DNA from: Sporosarcina luteola
GTDB taxonomy: Bacteria > Bacillota > Bacilli > Bacillales_A > Planococcaceae
DNA: 64,000 nucleotides
Direction of reading: 5' to 3'
Assembly (NCBI RefSeq): GCF_023715535.1
Contig: NZ_JAMBOI010000009.1
Coordinates: 1-64,000, forward strand
Positions 52,998 through 62,259 of the stretch are shown in pieces (positions within the stretch are counted from its first letter, which is position 1; each line of letters opens with the position of its first letter). The position numbers and the translations under genes were made by a program. A model generated the notes under the pieces. That model worked only from the letters and a program-made list of their open reading frames with translations. It was not told where the DNA came from and did not search any database.

Positions 52998-53993
52998 TTA
53001 ATAGATTAAATTAATGAATTCCTCTTTCGTGATTCCGCCAAGAACGGTCGGAATGTCAATCCCGTCGAGTGCTTTCGTAATTGATTCGCGATCGTATTGG
53101 ACGCCCTTCAGACTATCTTCGACTACCGCCACATCACCGACGCCGAAAAAGTCGCCGAAAATGTTGACGTCATTAATAATATTCCCTTTTTCGACTTGCA
53201 GGCGCACATCAATCCCGCCGACAGGGAAGCGGTGAGAATGCTGCATATTGAATTTCGGAGATTTGCCGTAGTTCCAGTCCCAGTTGCCGTAGCGCTCTGA
53301 GGATAAAGCCCGGATGTTGTCCCAGTCTTCGTCGGTCAGTTCCCAATACTGTACGTTCTCTTCGCCGCCAAAAATGGACTTCAGAATCTCCATGCGGAAC
53401 TGTTCGATCGTCATCGGTCCTTCGATGAACTCCGATATGTTTGCGACACGGCTGCGGATCGATTTGATCCCTTTCGATTCGATTTTGTCCTTCTTCACTT
53501 TCAATGCAGACACGACACGCTCGATTTCCGTATCAAACATCAACGTCCCGTGGGTGAACATGCGCCCTTGTGTCGCGAATTGTGCGTTGCCCGAAACTTT
53601 CCGCCCTTCGACGAGGATGTCATTACGGCCAAGCAATTCCGCCTTGACACCCATTTCGCCCAATGCCTTGATGACCGGCTCGGTGAATTTCTTGAAGTTG
53701 CGGAACGATTCCCCGTCATCTTTCGTTATGAAGCTGAAGTTGAGGTTCCCTAAGTCATGATACACAGCGCCTCCGCCTGAAAGCCTGCGGACGACGTGGA
53801 TGCCGTTCGCATCGACGTACTCGGTATTGATTTCCTCGACAGTATTTTGGTTCTTCCCGATGATGATTGACGGTTCGTTGATATAGAACAGCAGAAACGG
53901 ATCTTTGTCGATGTCCATGTTTTTCAATACATACTCCTCGATCGCAAGGTTGATCCTCGGATCGGTAATGCCTTTATTATCAACGAAATACAC
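52998..53993 (-). CDS. lplJ: Lipoate--protein ligase LplJ
   Basis: 331 residues of the LplA/BirA fold: RRLSGGGAVYHDLGNLNFSF (lipoyl-AMP binding), KVSGNAQFATQGRMFTHGTLMFD with the conserved lysine, and a C-terminal accessory domain. Attaches free lipoate to E2 and GcvH proteins. Next to yhfH-like genes, as in Bacillus. AGGGAGC precedes the start, which is followed by YFVDNKGITDPR. Confidence 0.94.
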   Translation of the reverse strand: MYFVDNKGITDPRINLAIEEYVLKNMDIDKDPFLLFYINEPSIIIGKNQNTVEEINTEYVDANGIHVVRRLSGGGAVYHDLGNLNFSFITKDDGESFRNFKKFTEPVIKALGEMGVKAELLGRNDILVEGRKVSGNAQFATQGRMFTHGTLMFDTEIERVVSALKVKKDKIESKGIKSIRSRVANISEFIEGPMTIEQFRMEILKSIFGGEENVQYWELTDEDWDNIRALSSERYGNWDWNYGKSPKFNMQHSHRFPVGGIDVRLQVEKGNIINDVNIFGDFFGVGDVAVVEDSLKGVQYDRESITKALDGIDIPTVLGGITKEEFINLIY

Positions 53994-54127
53994 AATAATC
54001 GCTCCCTATGTAAATGAATTCACTTCTATTTTATCCGAAATGAACAGAAAAGTGTTGACATTTGATCTGCTGTTATAATACAATCATTCTAACAAATTTA
54101 GTTATAGAACAAGAGGAGGAAGATGAA

Positions 54128-54253
54128 ATGGTCGAGAGTATCGTAGAATTTTTCAGAAACCTGCCTGCTAAAGCCTGTGACGTTTGTGGAGAGAAAATTG
54201 AAGAACAGCATGAGTGCTACAGTAATAAATGTGACGAGTGCAATATCGTCTAA
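54128..54253 (+). CDS. YhfH-like zinc-ribbon mini-protein, copy 1
   Basis: 41 residues: a short amphipathic helix (VESIVEFFRNLPAK) then CDVCGEKIEEQHECYSNKCDEC, with five cysteines and a histidine able to bind one zinc. GAGGAGG precedes the ATG. It resembles the YhfH family encoded next to lplJ in Bacillus; function unknown. A closely similar second copy lies 80 nt downstream. Confidence 0.85.
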   Translation: MVESIVEFFRNLPAKACDVCGEKIEEQHECYSNKCDECNIV

Positions 54254-54332
54254 TTTTTTTACCTATGCTGTTATACCACACTAGCCCAATTACCTACTCA
54301 GTATTAGTACAAATAGACAGGAGGGAATACCG

Positions 54333-54458
54333 ATGCTAGAGAATGTCATTGAGTTTTTCAAGAACCTGCCTGCAAAAACCTGTGCCGAATGCGGAAAAGA
54401 GATTGAGGAACAGCATGAATGCTACAGCAATAAATGCGATGAGTGCAACATCATATAA
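54333..54458 (+). CDS. YhfH-like zinc-ribbon mini-protein, copy 2
   Basis: 41 residues, beginning MLENVIEFFKNLPAKTC and sharing about 80% of positions with copy 1; the block EEQHECYSNKCDECNI is identical. Own AGGAGG site. A tandem duplication, followed by a terminator. Too short to be found by length-based gene calling. Confidence 0.85.
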   Translation: MLENVIEFFKNLPAKTCAECGKEIEEQHECYSNKCDECNII

Positions 54459-54466
54459 TACAAAAT

Positions 54467-54517
54467 AGGACTGCCCGGAAAGTCGATTAATCGCCTTCCC
54501 GTAGCAGTCCTGTTTTT
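54467..54517. terminator. Terminator after the yhfH pair
   Basis: AGGACTGC/GCAGTCCT outer stem with an inner CCGGAAAG/CTTCCCG pairing, then TGTTTTT on the plus strand. It can also end glpQ read-through from the other side. Confidence 0.8.
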
Positions 54518-54529
54518 GTATGAAGCAAC

Positions 54530-54672
54530 TTTTATGATCACTTACCAGCTTTTATGATCACCCACCGGCTTTTATGATCACCCGCCAGCTTTTATGATCA
54601 CTCGCCGGCTTTTATGATCACTCACCAGCTGTTATGATCACTTACCGGCTTTTATGATCACTCACCGACTGT
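54530..54672. repeat. 20-bp TTTTATGATCACYYRCCRGC tandem array (array 7)
   Basis: Seven units with TATG at 54533, 54553, 54573, 54593, 54613, 54633 and 54653, exactly 20 bp apart. The whole unit is conserved here, with only C/T and A/G changes in the right half. It abuts the glpQ stop codon. Confidence 0.9.
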
Positions 54673-54673
54673 T

Positions 54674-55531
54674 TTATTCGTCCAAAATATCGGGTTCGTC
54701 CGTAGCAATGCCGTTGACGCCCATCGCTTTCAACCGCAAGGCGGCTTCGGCATCATTCACCGTGTAAGCATATACCGCGAGACCCTCGCCGTGCATTGTG
54801 TTGACGAAAGGAGGCGTCAATGCTTCGTAGCTCACGTTGATGCCTGAAGCGTACGATAGAATATCCTTCAATTCCTTCTTCGTTAGTGCCGCTTCCTCCC
54901 CTTCATCGAAGGAAATCAATTGAATCAGCGGAATCTCAGGGTCAATCTTATGCACTTGCTTCAATGCCGTCTTATCGAATGAAAGGATGACCGCTTTCGG
55001 ATACCCTTTGGCGTCGGAACCGATCAACTGCTGCTCCTTCATGAGTCGGACCAATTCCTCCTCGATGCCTGGGTATTGCTCTGTATCTTTCAATTCGATG
55101 ACAAAGCGAAGGTCTCCTTTCATCTGTTCAACCACTTCCCGCAATGTCGGAATTTCGTAAGCCTCCTCTTCGTCTCGGCCGCTGACGGTGACTTTCTCGC
55201 CTTTCTCCTCGTTCGCAGTGAGTTCTTTCAATTCGGCTAATGTAAAGTCCTTAATTTTTCCGGTAGCTTCTGTCGTCCGTTTCACGTCATCGTCATGCAT
55301 GACGATCAGTTCTCCGTCCTTCGTCAAATGGATGTCAAGCTCGACATAATCCGCATTGAGATCTTCCGCAAGCTCGAAGGAAGGCAACGTATTTTCCGGT
55401 TCGTATGCAGATGCGCCACGATGCGCAATGATGAGGAAGCCTTCCTCCGGCATTGGATTGTCCCAATCATTTCCGATGGAACAAGCAGATAATAGGAGAG
55501 CTGTGCTTAGTAGTAGTAGCAGTTTTTTCAT
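54674..55531 (-). CDS. Glycerophosphodiester phosphodiesterase, lipoprotein
   Basis: 285 residues. A signal peptide ends in the lipobox LLSAC (Cys17), so it should be membrane-anchored outside the cell. The GDPD core has IAHRGASAYEPENTLPSFELA, DYVELDIHLTKDGELIVMHDDDVKRTT (catalytic His, Glu/Asp metal ligands) and VIELK. Releases glycerol 3-phosphate from deacylated phospholipids or teichoic acid. No glpT neighbour is present. Confidence 0.92.
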   Translation of the reverse strand: MKKLLLLLSTALLLSACSIGNDWDNPMPEEGFLIIAHRGASAYEPENTLPSFELAEDLNADYVELDIHLTKDGELIVMHDDDVKRTTEATGKIKDFTLAELKELTANEEKGEKVTVSGRDEEEAYEIPTLREVVEQMKGDLRFVIELKDTEQYPGIEEELVRLMKEQQLIGSDAKGYPKAVILSFDKTALKQVHKIDPEIPLIQLISFDEGEEAALTKKELKDILSYASGINVSYEALTPPFVNTMHGEGLAVYAYTVNDAEAALRLKAMGVNGIATDEPDILDE

Positions 55532-55550
55532 ATATACTTCCTTCCAATTG

Positions 55551-55577
55551 AAAAAGTCCGCGCGGGGCGGACTCTTT
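55551..55577 (-). terminator. Terminator of the hem operon
   Basis: GAGTCCGC-CCCGC-GCGGACTTTTT hairpin after hemY on the minus strand. Confidence 0.85.
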
Positions 55578-55582
55578 CGATT

Positions 55583-57004
55583 TTATTTCGTAATCAAATC
55601 AGCAATGACCTCTTCCACAGCCGCTTTGCCTTGATCGATGCAGTCCGGCAGTCCGACTCCGTCATAAGAGGCGCCTGCCAATTTGACGTTCGGGAAAGCA
55701 TTTTTCAGTTCTGCACGGGCGGCATCTATACGTTGGCGATGCCCGACCCGGTATTGCGGCCGGTCATCTTTGAAGCGTGTAATGACCGTGAAGTCCGGCT
55801 TGCCTTTGATTGTTATGATCTTCCCTAAATCTTCGAGGACGATCCGCTCGATTTCGTCATCCGGCAAATCGACGATCGCATCTTCTCCCGGACGCCCGAC
55901 GAATGCGCGCAGCAAGACTTTCCCTTCCGGCGTCGACGTCGGCCATTTCCGGGAGACCCATGTGCAGGCGGTGATGGAGTAATCACTGCTACGGGAAACG
56001 AGGAAACCTGTCCCTTCCGTATCTTGGACGACCGCTTCTGCAGGAAATGCGAGTGCGACTGTCGCAACGGATGTCGTGTGGATTTCCTTCAGTCCTTGCA
56101 GTAGTCGGTGTGGGGCGAATAGTTGGCTTGCCGCCATATGACCGGTCGTCAAGATGACGGAATCGGCCACGATCGTTTCACCGGTATTCAGCTGCAAGAC
56201 GTTTTGATTCCCCTGCTTCGAAATGCTTTCGATGCGGATCCCTTTCCGTACTGTTCCAGGTTCCAACTTCTGCTCCGCCGCCTCGACAATTGATTCAAGC
56301 CCGTTCCGAAGCGAATGGAACGCCCCTTTTTGGGAGGCGCCATGTCCATCCTTCTGAGGAACTTGCTTCGGCGTCGTCTTCTTCATGCCGAGGATGAGGC
56401 TGCGGTGTTTCTTTTCCACTTCGTAAAATTGCGGAAACGTCGATTGCAAGCTCATATGATCGATATCGCCTGCATACACTCCCGATAATAGCGGCTCGAT
56501 GAGGTTTTCAACGATTTCCGGTCCGAATCGGCGACGGAAGAAGTGGCCGAGTGACTGGTCCCCTTCAACCCCTGAACGCGGCAGGACGAAATCCCCTGCC
56601 GCCCTCAGTTTTCCTGCCAATGAAAACAGGTCAGATTTCAGGAACGGGCCGACCTTCGTCGGGATGCCCATGACGGAGCCGCCCGGGATAGGCTGCAGCC
56701 GGCCGTTCACGAGGATGTACGCCTGCCCCGTCGCATTGCGCACAAGATCGTCGCCAATGCCTACATCCTTCGCGAATGTGTCCATGCTTTTCTTTCGGAT
56801 GAGGAAGCTGTCCGGTCCCCGTTCGATGACAAAGCCGTCACGGCGGACCGTCTGGATTTTTCCACCCAGCCGGTTCGTCGCTTCGATCAGTGTCACTTCG
56901 ATCGGCAAGTTCTGTTCACGGGCCGCTTTTTGCAAATAAAATGCTGCGGAAAGCCCGGTGATCCCTCCACCGACGATGACGACTCTTTTCTTTTGTCCAC
57001 TCAT
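55583..57004 (-). CDS. hemY: Coproporphyrinogen/protoporphyrinogen oxidase HemY
   Basis: 473 residues of the FAD-dependent oxidase family: VVIVGGGITGLSAAFYL dinucleotide motif at the N-terminus, EATNRLGGKIQTV, and the C-terminal AGASYDGVGLPDCIDQGK. In Firmicutes it oxidises coproporphyrinogen III in the coproporphyrin-dependent haem pathway. Last gene of hemE-hemH-hemY; the start is 21 nt after the hemH stop. Confidence 0.94.
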   Translation of the reverse strand: MSGQKKRVVIVGGGITGLSAAFYLQKAAREQNLPIEVTLIEATNRLGGKIQTVRRDGFVIERGPDSFLIRKKSMDTFAKDVGIGDDLVRNATGQAYILVNGRLQPIPGGSVMGIPTKVGPFLKSDLFSLAGKLRAAGDFVLPRSGVEGDQSLGHFFRRRFGPEIVENLIEPLLSGVYAGDIDHMSLQSTFPQFYEVEKKHRSLILGMKKTTPKQVPQKDGHGASQKGAFHSLRNGLESIVEAAEQKLEPGTVRKGIRIESISKQGNQNVLQLNTGETIVADSVILTTGHMAASQLFAPHRLLQGLKEIHTTSVATVALAFPAEAVVQDTEGTGFLVSRSSDYSITACTWVSRKWPTSTPEGKVLLRAFVGRPGEDAIVDLPDDEIERIVLEDLGKIITIKGKPDFTVITRFKDDRPQYRVGHRQRIDAARAELKNAFPNVKLAGASYDGVGLPDCIDQGKAAVEEVIADLITK

Positions 57005-57025
57005 GTCATCACTTCCTAGCTGCCC

Positions 57026-57958
57026 TCAGGCTTCCTTCAATTGCTCAAGCACCGCATCCGCCATTGCGGTAATGAATAGCGGATCCGTATTCGGCATTGC
57101 GGGACGGTAATAGGATGCACCGATTTCGTCGCATACAACTTTACATTCGTGGTCATTATCATATAGGACTTCCAAATGGTCCGAAACGAAGCCTACCGGT
57201 GTATAGACGAATGCTTCATAGCCTTTCTGCTCATGCAAGTCGCGCGTCAAGTCCTGGACGTCAGGTCCGAGCCATGGCTCTCCCGTCTGCCCTTCACTTT
57301 GCCAGCCGACTGCGTACTGTTCGATTTCTGCCGCTTCCGCAATCAATTTCGCTGTCTCATCCAATTGTTCCGGATACGGATCTCCGAATTGCTTGATCTT
57401 TTCAGGCAAGGAGTGCGCCGAAACGACGAGGCATGCTTTTTCACGTTCTGCATCACTCATACCTGCATACGTGCTGCGAATCTTATCCGCCCAGTATTCG
57501 ATGAACTTCGGCTGTTTGTACCAGCTTTCGACCGATGTCATGGAAATACCGTGCTTCTCGGCTTCTTCCTTCGCGCGTTCATTATATGATTTCACGGAGA
57601 ATGAAGAATAATGGGGTGCCAATACGATTGACACCGCTTCTTTGATTCCGTCAGTTTCCATCTGTTCAACCGCTTCTTCGACAAATGGCGTAATATGCTT
57701 CAAGCCGACATAGACGTTGAACTCGATTTCATCCTGCATCGCATTCAGACGGTCGCCAAGTGCATTCGCCTGGTTTTCCGTAATTTTCGCGAGCGGGGAA
57801 ATGCCGCCGATCGCTTGATAACGCGCCTTCAGATCTTCCAGTTGTTCCGGTGCAGGCGGACGGCCGCGCCGGATATGCGTGTAGTACGGTAAGATATCCT
57901 CTTCCTTGTATGGCGTTCCGTACGCCATGACTAAAAGTCCCATTTTCCTTTTTGTCAT
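57026..57958 (-). CDS. hemH: Ferrochelatase HemH (coproporphyrin-type)
   Basis: 310 residues: [27 protein letters not shown] at the N-terminus, the conserved histidine in [17 protein letters not shown], and SAHSLPEKI. Inserts iron into coproporphyrin III. ATG 57958 preferred (GAGG 8 nt upstream) over an in-frame GTG at 57967. Between hemE and hemY. Confidence 0.94.
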   Translation of the reverse strand: MTKRKMGLLVMAYGTPYKEEDILPYYTHIRRGRPPAPEQLEDLKARYQAIGGISPLAKITENQANALGDRLNAMQDEIEFNVYVGLKHITPFVEEAVEQMETDGIKEAVSIVLAPHYSSFSVKSYNERAKEEAEKHGISMTSVESWYKQPKFIEYWADKIRSTYAGMSDAEREKACLVVSAHSLPEKIKQFGDPYPEQLDETAKLIAEAAEIEQYAVGWQSEGQTGEPWLGPDVQDLTRDLHEQKGYEAFVYTPVGFVSDHLEVLYDNDHECKVVCDEIGASYYRPAMPNTDPLFITAMADAVLEQLKEA

Positions 57959-57992
57959 CAGTTGCACCTCATTACAAATTTAGTTAAGAGAT

Positions 57993-59030
57993 TTATTTTC
58001 GAAGTTGTGCGCTGTATTCATGAACGAATTGTGTCAATCGTTGCAATGTAGCAGGCTGGACTTCAGGGAAGACGCCGTGGCCAAGGTTGAAAATGTGGCT
58101 GCCGTGCTCGACGCCTTGTTCAACGATGACTTTCGCACGTTCTTCGATGATATCCCAATCTGCTAGAAGCAATGCAGGGTCCAAGTTGCCTTGCAACGTC
58201 TTCGTCAATCCTCTTTCCCCGGCTTCCTTGACTGATAAACGCCAGTCCAAGCCGACAACGTCAACTGGAAGGTCATGCCATTCGTTCGCCAAATGGCTCG
58301 CCCCGACGCCGAACGTGATCAATGGCACATTCAATTCGCGGAGTTCATTAAAGATGCGTGTCATGACAGGCTTGATGAAGACTCTGTAATCGGAAACGTT
58401 CAATGCGCCGACCCATGAATCGAATACTTGGATCGCGGCTGCTCCCGCTGCCACTTGTGCTTTGATCGATGTGATGATCGTATCGCCCAATTTATTCATG
58501 AGTGCAAACCATGCTTCAGGCTCAGACACCATGAAAGATTTCGTTAAGTTATAGCTTTTTGAAGGACCGCCCTCAATCATGTAGCTGGCTAATGTGAATG
58601 GAGCTCCGGCAAAGCCGATCAATGGTACATTCAGTTGCTCTTTCAAGATCTTGATCGTGTCGATGACGAATGGGATATCGTCCTCTGGTGACAGCTCTCC
58701 GAGATTATGGACGTCCTGCACTGAACGGATCGGATTTGAAATGACAGGGCCGACACCCGCTTTTATTTTTACATCCACTCCGATTCCCGGAAGCGGCGTT
58801 ACGATATCCTTATATAAAATGGCAGCGTCGACATTGTATTGGTCGACAGGCAGCTTTGTCACATACGCGCAAAGCTCCGGCTGATGTGTAATCTCTTCTA
58901 ATGAATACTTCTCTTTTATTTTACGGTATTCGGGCTGAGAACGACCCGCTTGCCTCATGAACCAAACCGGTGTATGGTCGATTTTTTCTCCTCTTGCAGC
59001 ACGAAGCAGTGTATCGTTAAATGTTGTCAT
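57993..59030 (-). CDS. hemE: Uroporphyrinogen decarboxylase HemE
   Basis: 345 residues: [17 protein letters not shown] (active-site arginines), [17 protein letters not shown] with the catalytic Asp region, and [17 protein letters not shown]. Converts uroporphyrinogen III to coproporphyrinogen III. ATG 59030 (GTGGG upstream) fits the family start; the frame extends 14 codons further. First gene of hemEHY, divergent from hmoB. Confidence 0.95.
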   Translation of the reverse strand: MTTFNDTLLRAARGEKIDHTPVWFMRQAGRSQPEYRKIKEKYSLEEITHQPELCAYVTKLPVDQYNVDAAILYKDIVTPLPGIGVDVKIKAGVGPVISNPIRSVQDVHNLGELSPEDDIPFVIDTIKILKEQLNVPLIGFAGAPFTLASYMIEGGPSKSYNLTKSFMVSEPEAWFALMNKLGDTIITSIKAQVAAGAAAIQVFDSWVGALNVSDYRVFIKPVMTRIFNELRELNVPLITFGVGASHLANEWHDLPVDVVGLDWRLSVKEAGERGLTKTLQGNLDPALLLADWDIIEERAKVIVEQGVEHGSHIFNLGHGVFPEVQPATLQRLTQFVHEYSAQLRK

Positions 59031-59298
59031 AAATCGATTCCCACTTTCTTTATAATAATTATCGAAGTTCACTTATTCGTCTTCAAATATAGACGTTTCC
59101 CCTTGGAATGTATAGTGATTGAGCCGAATTGTCATCAATTTGTGCTCATATTTCCTGCTCGCCGCCACCAAATCGACATTGTTTGTTTTAATTGTCCCGA
59201 ACAGGGAAAATATGAAGAGTATCTACTGTTTCGGACTGTCGGCATTCTGTCTGATAGGAAGTGAATCGTTCGAATAAAGTTTCTGAGGAGGTTTTGAG

Positions 59299-59814
59299 AT
59301 GTATATGTATTTGACTACTGGAACAAGGGACTTCATGGAGAAGCTTCAGCAGCGCCATGAAGATAAAGAAATGATTCTCATGCATGGAGGCGGCCAGTCG
59401 CTGCTCGTACATGAGACGGACGGAAAGTCGGTCTTTCAGACACCAAGACGGTATGAAGTAGTAAGCTCTTTCGGCAAATTGACGGAGGAGGGCTACTTCG
59501 TTTTCAATAACATCCCAGTCACGGATGAAGGGCGGCCAGTCTTTGAACACCGCTTTTCCGGCGGCGGTGGAAAGATTGAGAGCCAGCAAGGGTTCATCGC
59601 TTTCCGCCTTCTCCGCCCGCTCGACTCGGACACGTATATCGTCATGACCGAATGGGAGGATGCATCAGACTTTGACCGTTGGAAACATTCGCCGGCGTTC
59701 AAGGAATCGCATCAATCGACTGACATGAAGGAATTCGCCGGCAATACAACACATATTTTCTCAAGTGCATCTTATATTACGACGTATATTGCGAAAATCG
59801 AAGAAGACGAATGA
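59299..59814 (+). CDS. hmoB: Haem-degrading monooxygenase HmoB
   Basis: 171 residues with a C-terminal antibiotic-biosynthesis-monooxygenase (ABM) ferredoxin-like domain: FRLLRPLDSDTYIVMTEWEDASDFDRWKHSPAFKESH. An N-terminal extension (MYMYLTTGTRDFM) matches YhgC/HmoB of Bacillus, which is also beside hemEHY. GAGGAGG precedes the ATG. It releases iron from haem. Confidence 0.9.
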   Translation: MYMYLTTGTRDFMEKLQQRHEDKEMILMHGGGQSLLVHETDGKSVFQTPRRYEVVSSFGKLTEEGYFVFNNIPVTDEGRPVFEHRFSGGGGKIESQQGFIAFRLLRPLDSDTYIVMTEWEDASDFDRWKHSPAFKESHQSTDMKEFAGNTTHIFSSASYITTYIAKIEEDE

Positions 59815-59894
59815 TGCCAGACCGGATTGCTTCGCTCGGAACGTATTGTTATAATTGCGAATATAACTAATGCGTTTTGAGAGGGGTAATTGGA

Positions 59895-61061
59895 ATGAAT
59901 GAGCAACTGTTCGAGAAGTTGGATTGCGCTTACGAAGAAATGGTCGTCATCCGAAGGCATCTTCATATGCATCCGGAGTTATCTTTTAAAGAAGAGAAAA
60001 CCGCACAATACATCCATGATTTCTACGCAGATCTCGGCGTCGATGTCCGTACAGGCGTCGGCGGCAATGGCGTAGTTGCCCGTGTCAAAGGAGCGCGTCC
60101 CGGCAAGACGGTCGCTTTGCGTGCAGATTTTGACGCCTTGCCGATTCAGGACGAAAAAGACGTCCCTTATAAATCGACAGTTCCCGGTGTCATGCACGCT
60201 TGCGGACACGACGGCCATACAGCAGCATTGCTTCAATTGGCGAAGGCGATCCATGAGCTGCGGGAAGATCTCGCAGGGGAATATGTCTTCATCCACCAGC
60301 ATGCCGAGGAATTTGCTCCAGGCGGGGCCATTTCAATGATCGAGGACGGTTGCCTGGACGGTGTCGATGTGATTTTCGGCACGCATCTTTGGTCGCTCTT
60401 CCCCTATAAAACTATCGAGTATTTAACAGGCCCGGTCATGGCGGCTGCCGACCGTTTTGAAATTACGATCCAAGGCGCTGGAGGCCATGGAGCTGCACCG
60501 CATCAGACGAAGGACGCCATCGTTATCGGTGCGCAGCTCGTCATGAACTTGCAGCAGCTCGTGTCCCGCCGCGTCGACCCGATTGAATCGGCCGTATTGT
60601 CCGTCGGTTCATTCGTTGCGGACAACGCGTTCAATGTCATCGCCGATTCCGCAAAGCTTGGCGGCACGGTGCGTACTTTCAATCCCGATGTCCGCGACAT
60701 GATGGAGCGTGAAATGGCTCGGGTCGTGGAAGGCACGGCAATTGCCAATGATTGTGAAATCCGGTTCGACTATTTCCGCGGCTATCCTGCTGTCGTCAAC
60801 CATAAAGAAGAAACCGAGTTTTTGAGACGCATTGCAGAATCCGTACCCGGCGTTGACCATGTCGTGGAAGGCAAGCCGCAAATGGGCGGCGAAGACTTCG
60901 CGTACTATTTGGAAAAGGTGCCTGGCACATTTTTCTTCACAGGTGCCCAGCCGGCTGACACCTATCCTCACCATCATCCGAAATTCGATTTTGAGGAACA
61001 GGCGATGCTGCTCGCAGCGAAAACGCTTGGCGCCGCCGCTTTGGATTATCAAGCTGAATAA
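59895..61061 (+). CDS. M20-family amidohydrolase
   Basis: 388 residues of the IAA-amino-acid hydrolase/hippuricase group: RRHLHMHPELSFKE, the metal-binding MHACGHDGHTA (about 97-107), HQHAEEFAPGGA with catalytic Glu, GAGGHGAAPHQTKDAI and PQMGGEDFAYYLEKVPG. Hydrolyses N-acyl amino acids or related amides; YhaA-like. ATG 59895 has AGAGGGG upstream. Zinc ligands all present. Confidence 0.9.
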   Translation: MNEQLFEKLDCAYEEMVVIRRHLHMHPELSFKEEKTAQYIHDFYADLGVDVRTGVGGNGVVARVKGARPGKTVALRADFDALPIQDEKDVPYKSTVPGVMHACGHDGHTAALLQLAKAIHELREDLAGEYVFIHQHAEEFAPGGAISMIEDGCLDGVDVIFGTHLWSLFPYKTIEYLTGPVMAAADRFEITIQGAGGHGAAPHQTKDAIVIGAQLVMNLQQLVSRRVDPIESAVLSVGSFVADNAFNVIADSAKLGGTVRTFNPDVRDMMEREMARVVEGTAIANDCEIRFDYFRGYPAVVNHKEETEFLRRIAESVPGVDHVVEGKPQMGGEDFAYYLEKVPGTFFFTGAQPADTYPHHHPKFDFEEQAMLLAAKTLGAAALDYQAE

Positions 61062-61070
61062 ACTATACTT

Positions 61071-61098
61071 CCCCCTGCCATTCATGGGGGATTTTTTT
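61071..61098 (+). terminator. Terminator of the M20 gene
   Basis: CCCCC/GGGGG hairpin followed by ATTTTTTT on the plus strand. Confidence 0.8.
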
Positions 61099-61148
61099 AT
61101 GCTTCGGCAGCATTTTAATAGATAGTTCTAATTATTCATACAAAGTAC

Positions 61149-61176
61149 TTGTTTTTTAAAATCCTTATCCTATAAT
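61149..61176 (+). promoter_or_regulatory. Promoter of comK
   Basis: TTGTTT (61149-61154), 16-nt spacer, TATAAT (61171-61176). I do not see a clear pair of AAAAN5TTTT ComK boxes upstream, so autoregulation is not obvious. Confidence 0.65.
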
Positions 61177-61217
61177 ACTAGTGAGGGATGGAAATAATAG
61201 GATAGGGGGAAGTGGAT

Positions 61218-61754
61218 TTGACTGAATTCGAACCAAGGTATTATCTATCGTTTGATACCCTCATGTTACAGCCGAAGAGAGAAGGCAATAAGGTTTTCAC
61301 AAGGGTTATCGAGCGGAACAGGACATTGACAGTGCCAAAAAAATCGATACATATCGTGACCAGTTCATGCGATTTCTATGGCTCCAATTATACAACCGTC
61401 ATGAATACATCCAGGCGGTTATTTGGGGATAATAAGCAGAAGGCGCCTTTCCTGTTGACGAATGGTTTTGGCATTCCATTCATCTTCATTCCGACATTAT
61501 CTCCTTTATCGGATCAAAATGTATGGATTTCCTACCATGCAATTGATTTTTTCGCAGCTGAGGGCCTAGGCACTACCGTCACATTGGAGAATGGGATGAA
61601 ATATAAGTTGGACATTTCGGTGCCGACGATGAACCGGCAGTACACATTGGCTAAATTGCTCGAGAGGGACTTTTTTAAGAGGCAGAGGAGTTACGACCGC
61701 ACCTCTTTCCTGTTTCCGCCTACTGACCCGCCAACTGATTACCCGACCTTGTGA
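61218..61754 (+). CDS. comK: Competence transcription factor ComK
   Basis: 178 residues. ComK family features: a strongly basic beta-rich N-terminus, SIHIVTSSCDFYGSNYTTVMNTSRRLFG, PFIFIPTLSPLSDQNVWISYHAIDFF and MNRQYTLAKLL near the C-terminus. ComK binds paired AT boxes to turn on DNA-uptake genes such as comFA. TTG 61218 has GGGGG 8 nt upstream; the GTG at 61212 is closer than usual. The 3' end overlaps the convergent gene by 35 nt. Confidence 0.9.
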   Translation: MTEFEPRYYLSFDTLMLQPKREGNKVFTRVIERNRTLTVPKKSIHIVTSSCDFYGSNYTTVMNTSRRLFGDNKQKAPFLLTNGFGIPFIFIPTLSPLSDQNVWISYHAIDFFAAEGLGTTVTLENGMKYKLDISVPTMNRQYTLAKLLERDFFKRQRSYDRTSFLFPPTDPPTDYPTL

Positions 61755-62094
61755 AATAAAGGTCCAATAATTCTTCCGTCCGGTTGCGGAGCCGGACATT
61801 CAAGTAACGGCGGTGGTCTTCATAGCCGCCATTGATGAAAATGTATTCCGTGAACATACTATCCCTCGTTTTCCGGATTACTTTCATATTATTGCGCCGC
61901 AAATAGAACGTCGTTTCCTGCAGCTCGCTTTGGACTTGCTTCACCGTATTGTCGACAATCTTCAAGTAAGGGCCCTTCAACTTGAACGGGCCTTTTTCAA
62001 ATAGCTCCCGATCTCTCTGCAGTACGATCAAGACCATCGGCAAGTAAATCATGTTTTCAAAATGAGGCAATGCCTTTGCCGGAATTAAAGGCAT
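61720..62094 (-). CDS. Uncharacterised YhjD-like protein
   Basis: 124 residues: YLPMVLIVLQRDRELFEKGPFKLKGPYL, then a long helical stretch and a basic region (YLRRNNMKVIRKTRDSMFTEYIF). It resembles, from memory, the Bacillus YhjD family. No signal peptide or membrane segment. It converges on comK with a 35-nt overlap of the coding ends. GGGAGG precedes the ATG. Function unknown. Confidence 0.75.
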   Translation of the reverse strand: MPLIPAKALPHFENMIYLPMVLIVLQRDRELFEKGPFKLKGPYLKIVDNTVKQVQSELQETTFYLRRNNMKVIRKTRDSMFTEYIFINGGYEDHRRYLNVRLRNRTEELLDLYFTRSGNQLAGQ

Positions 62095-62196
62095 TACAGT
62101 TTCCTCCCTTCAAAAGGAACGTTTGTTCCCATTATACCTTTTTCATTTCCGGAAAGCAATATGGTCGCGGAAGGTAATTTTTGTATCTGAAATGAG

Positions 62197-62228
62197 AAAA
62201 ACTGCCCAGCTACGTACCTGGACAGTTT
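62197..62228 (-). terminator. Terminator of the lipoprotein gene
   Basis: AAACTG-CCAG/CTGG-CAGTTT hairpin with a TTTTTC tail on the minus strand. Confidence 0.8.
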
Positions 62229-62259
62229 CAGTCTGTGGAAATCTTATTGCAACTAAACG

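Noticed and set aside
54530..54672. CRISPR array
   Set aside because: Units are 20 bp without proper spacers, the repeats vary in each copy, and no cas genes are present in the window.
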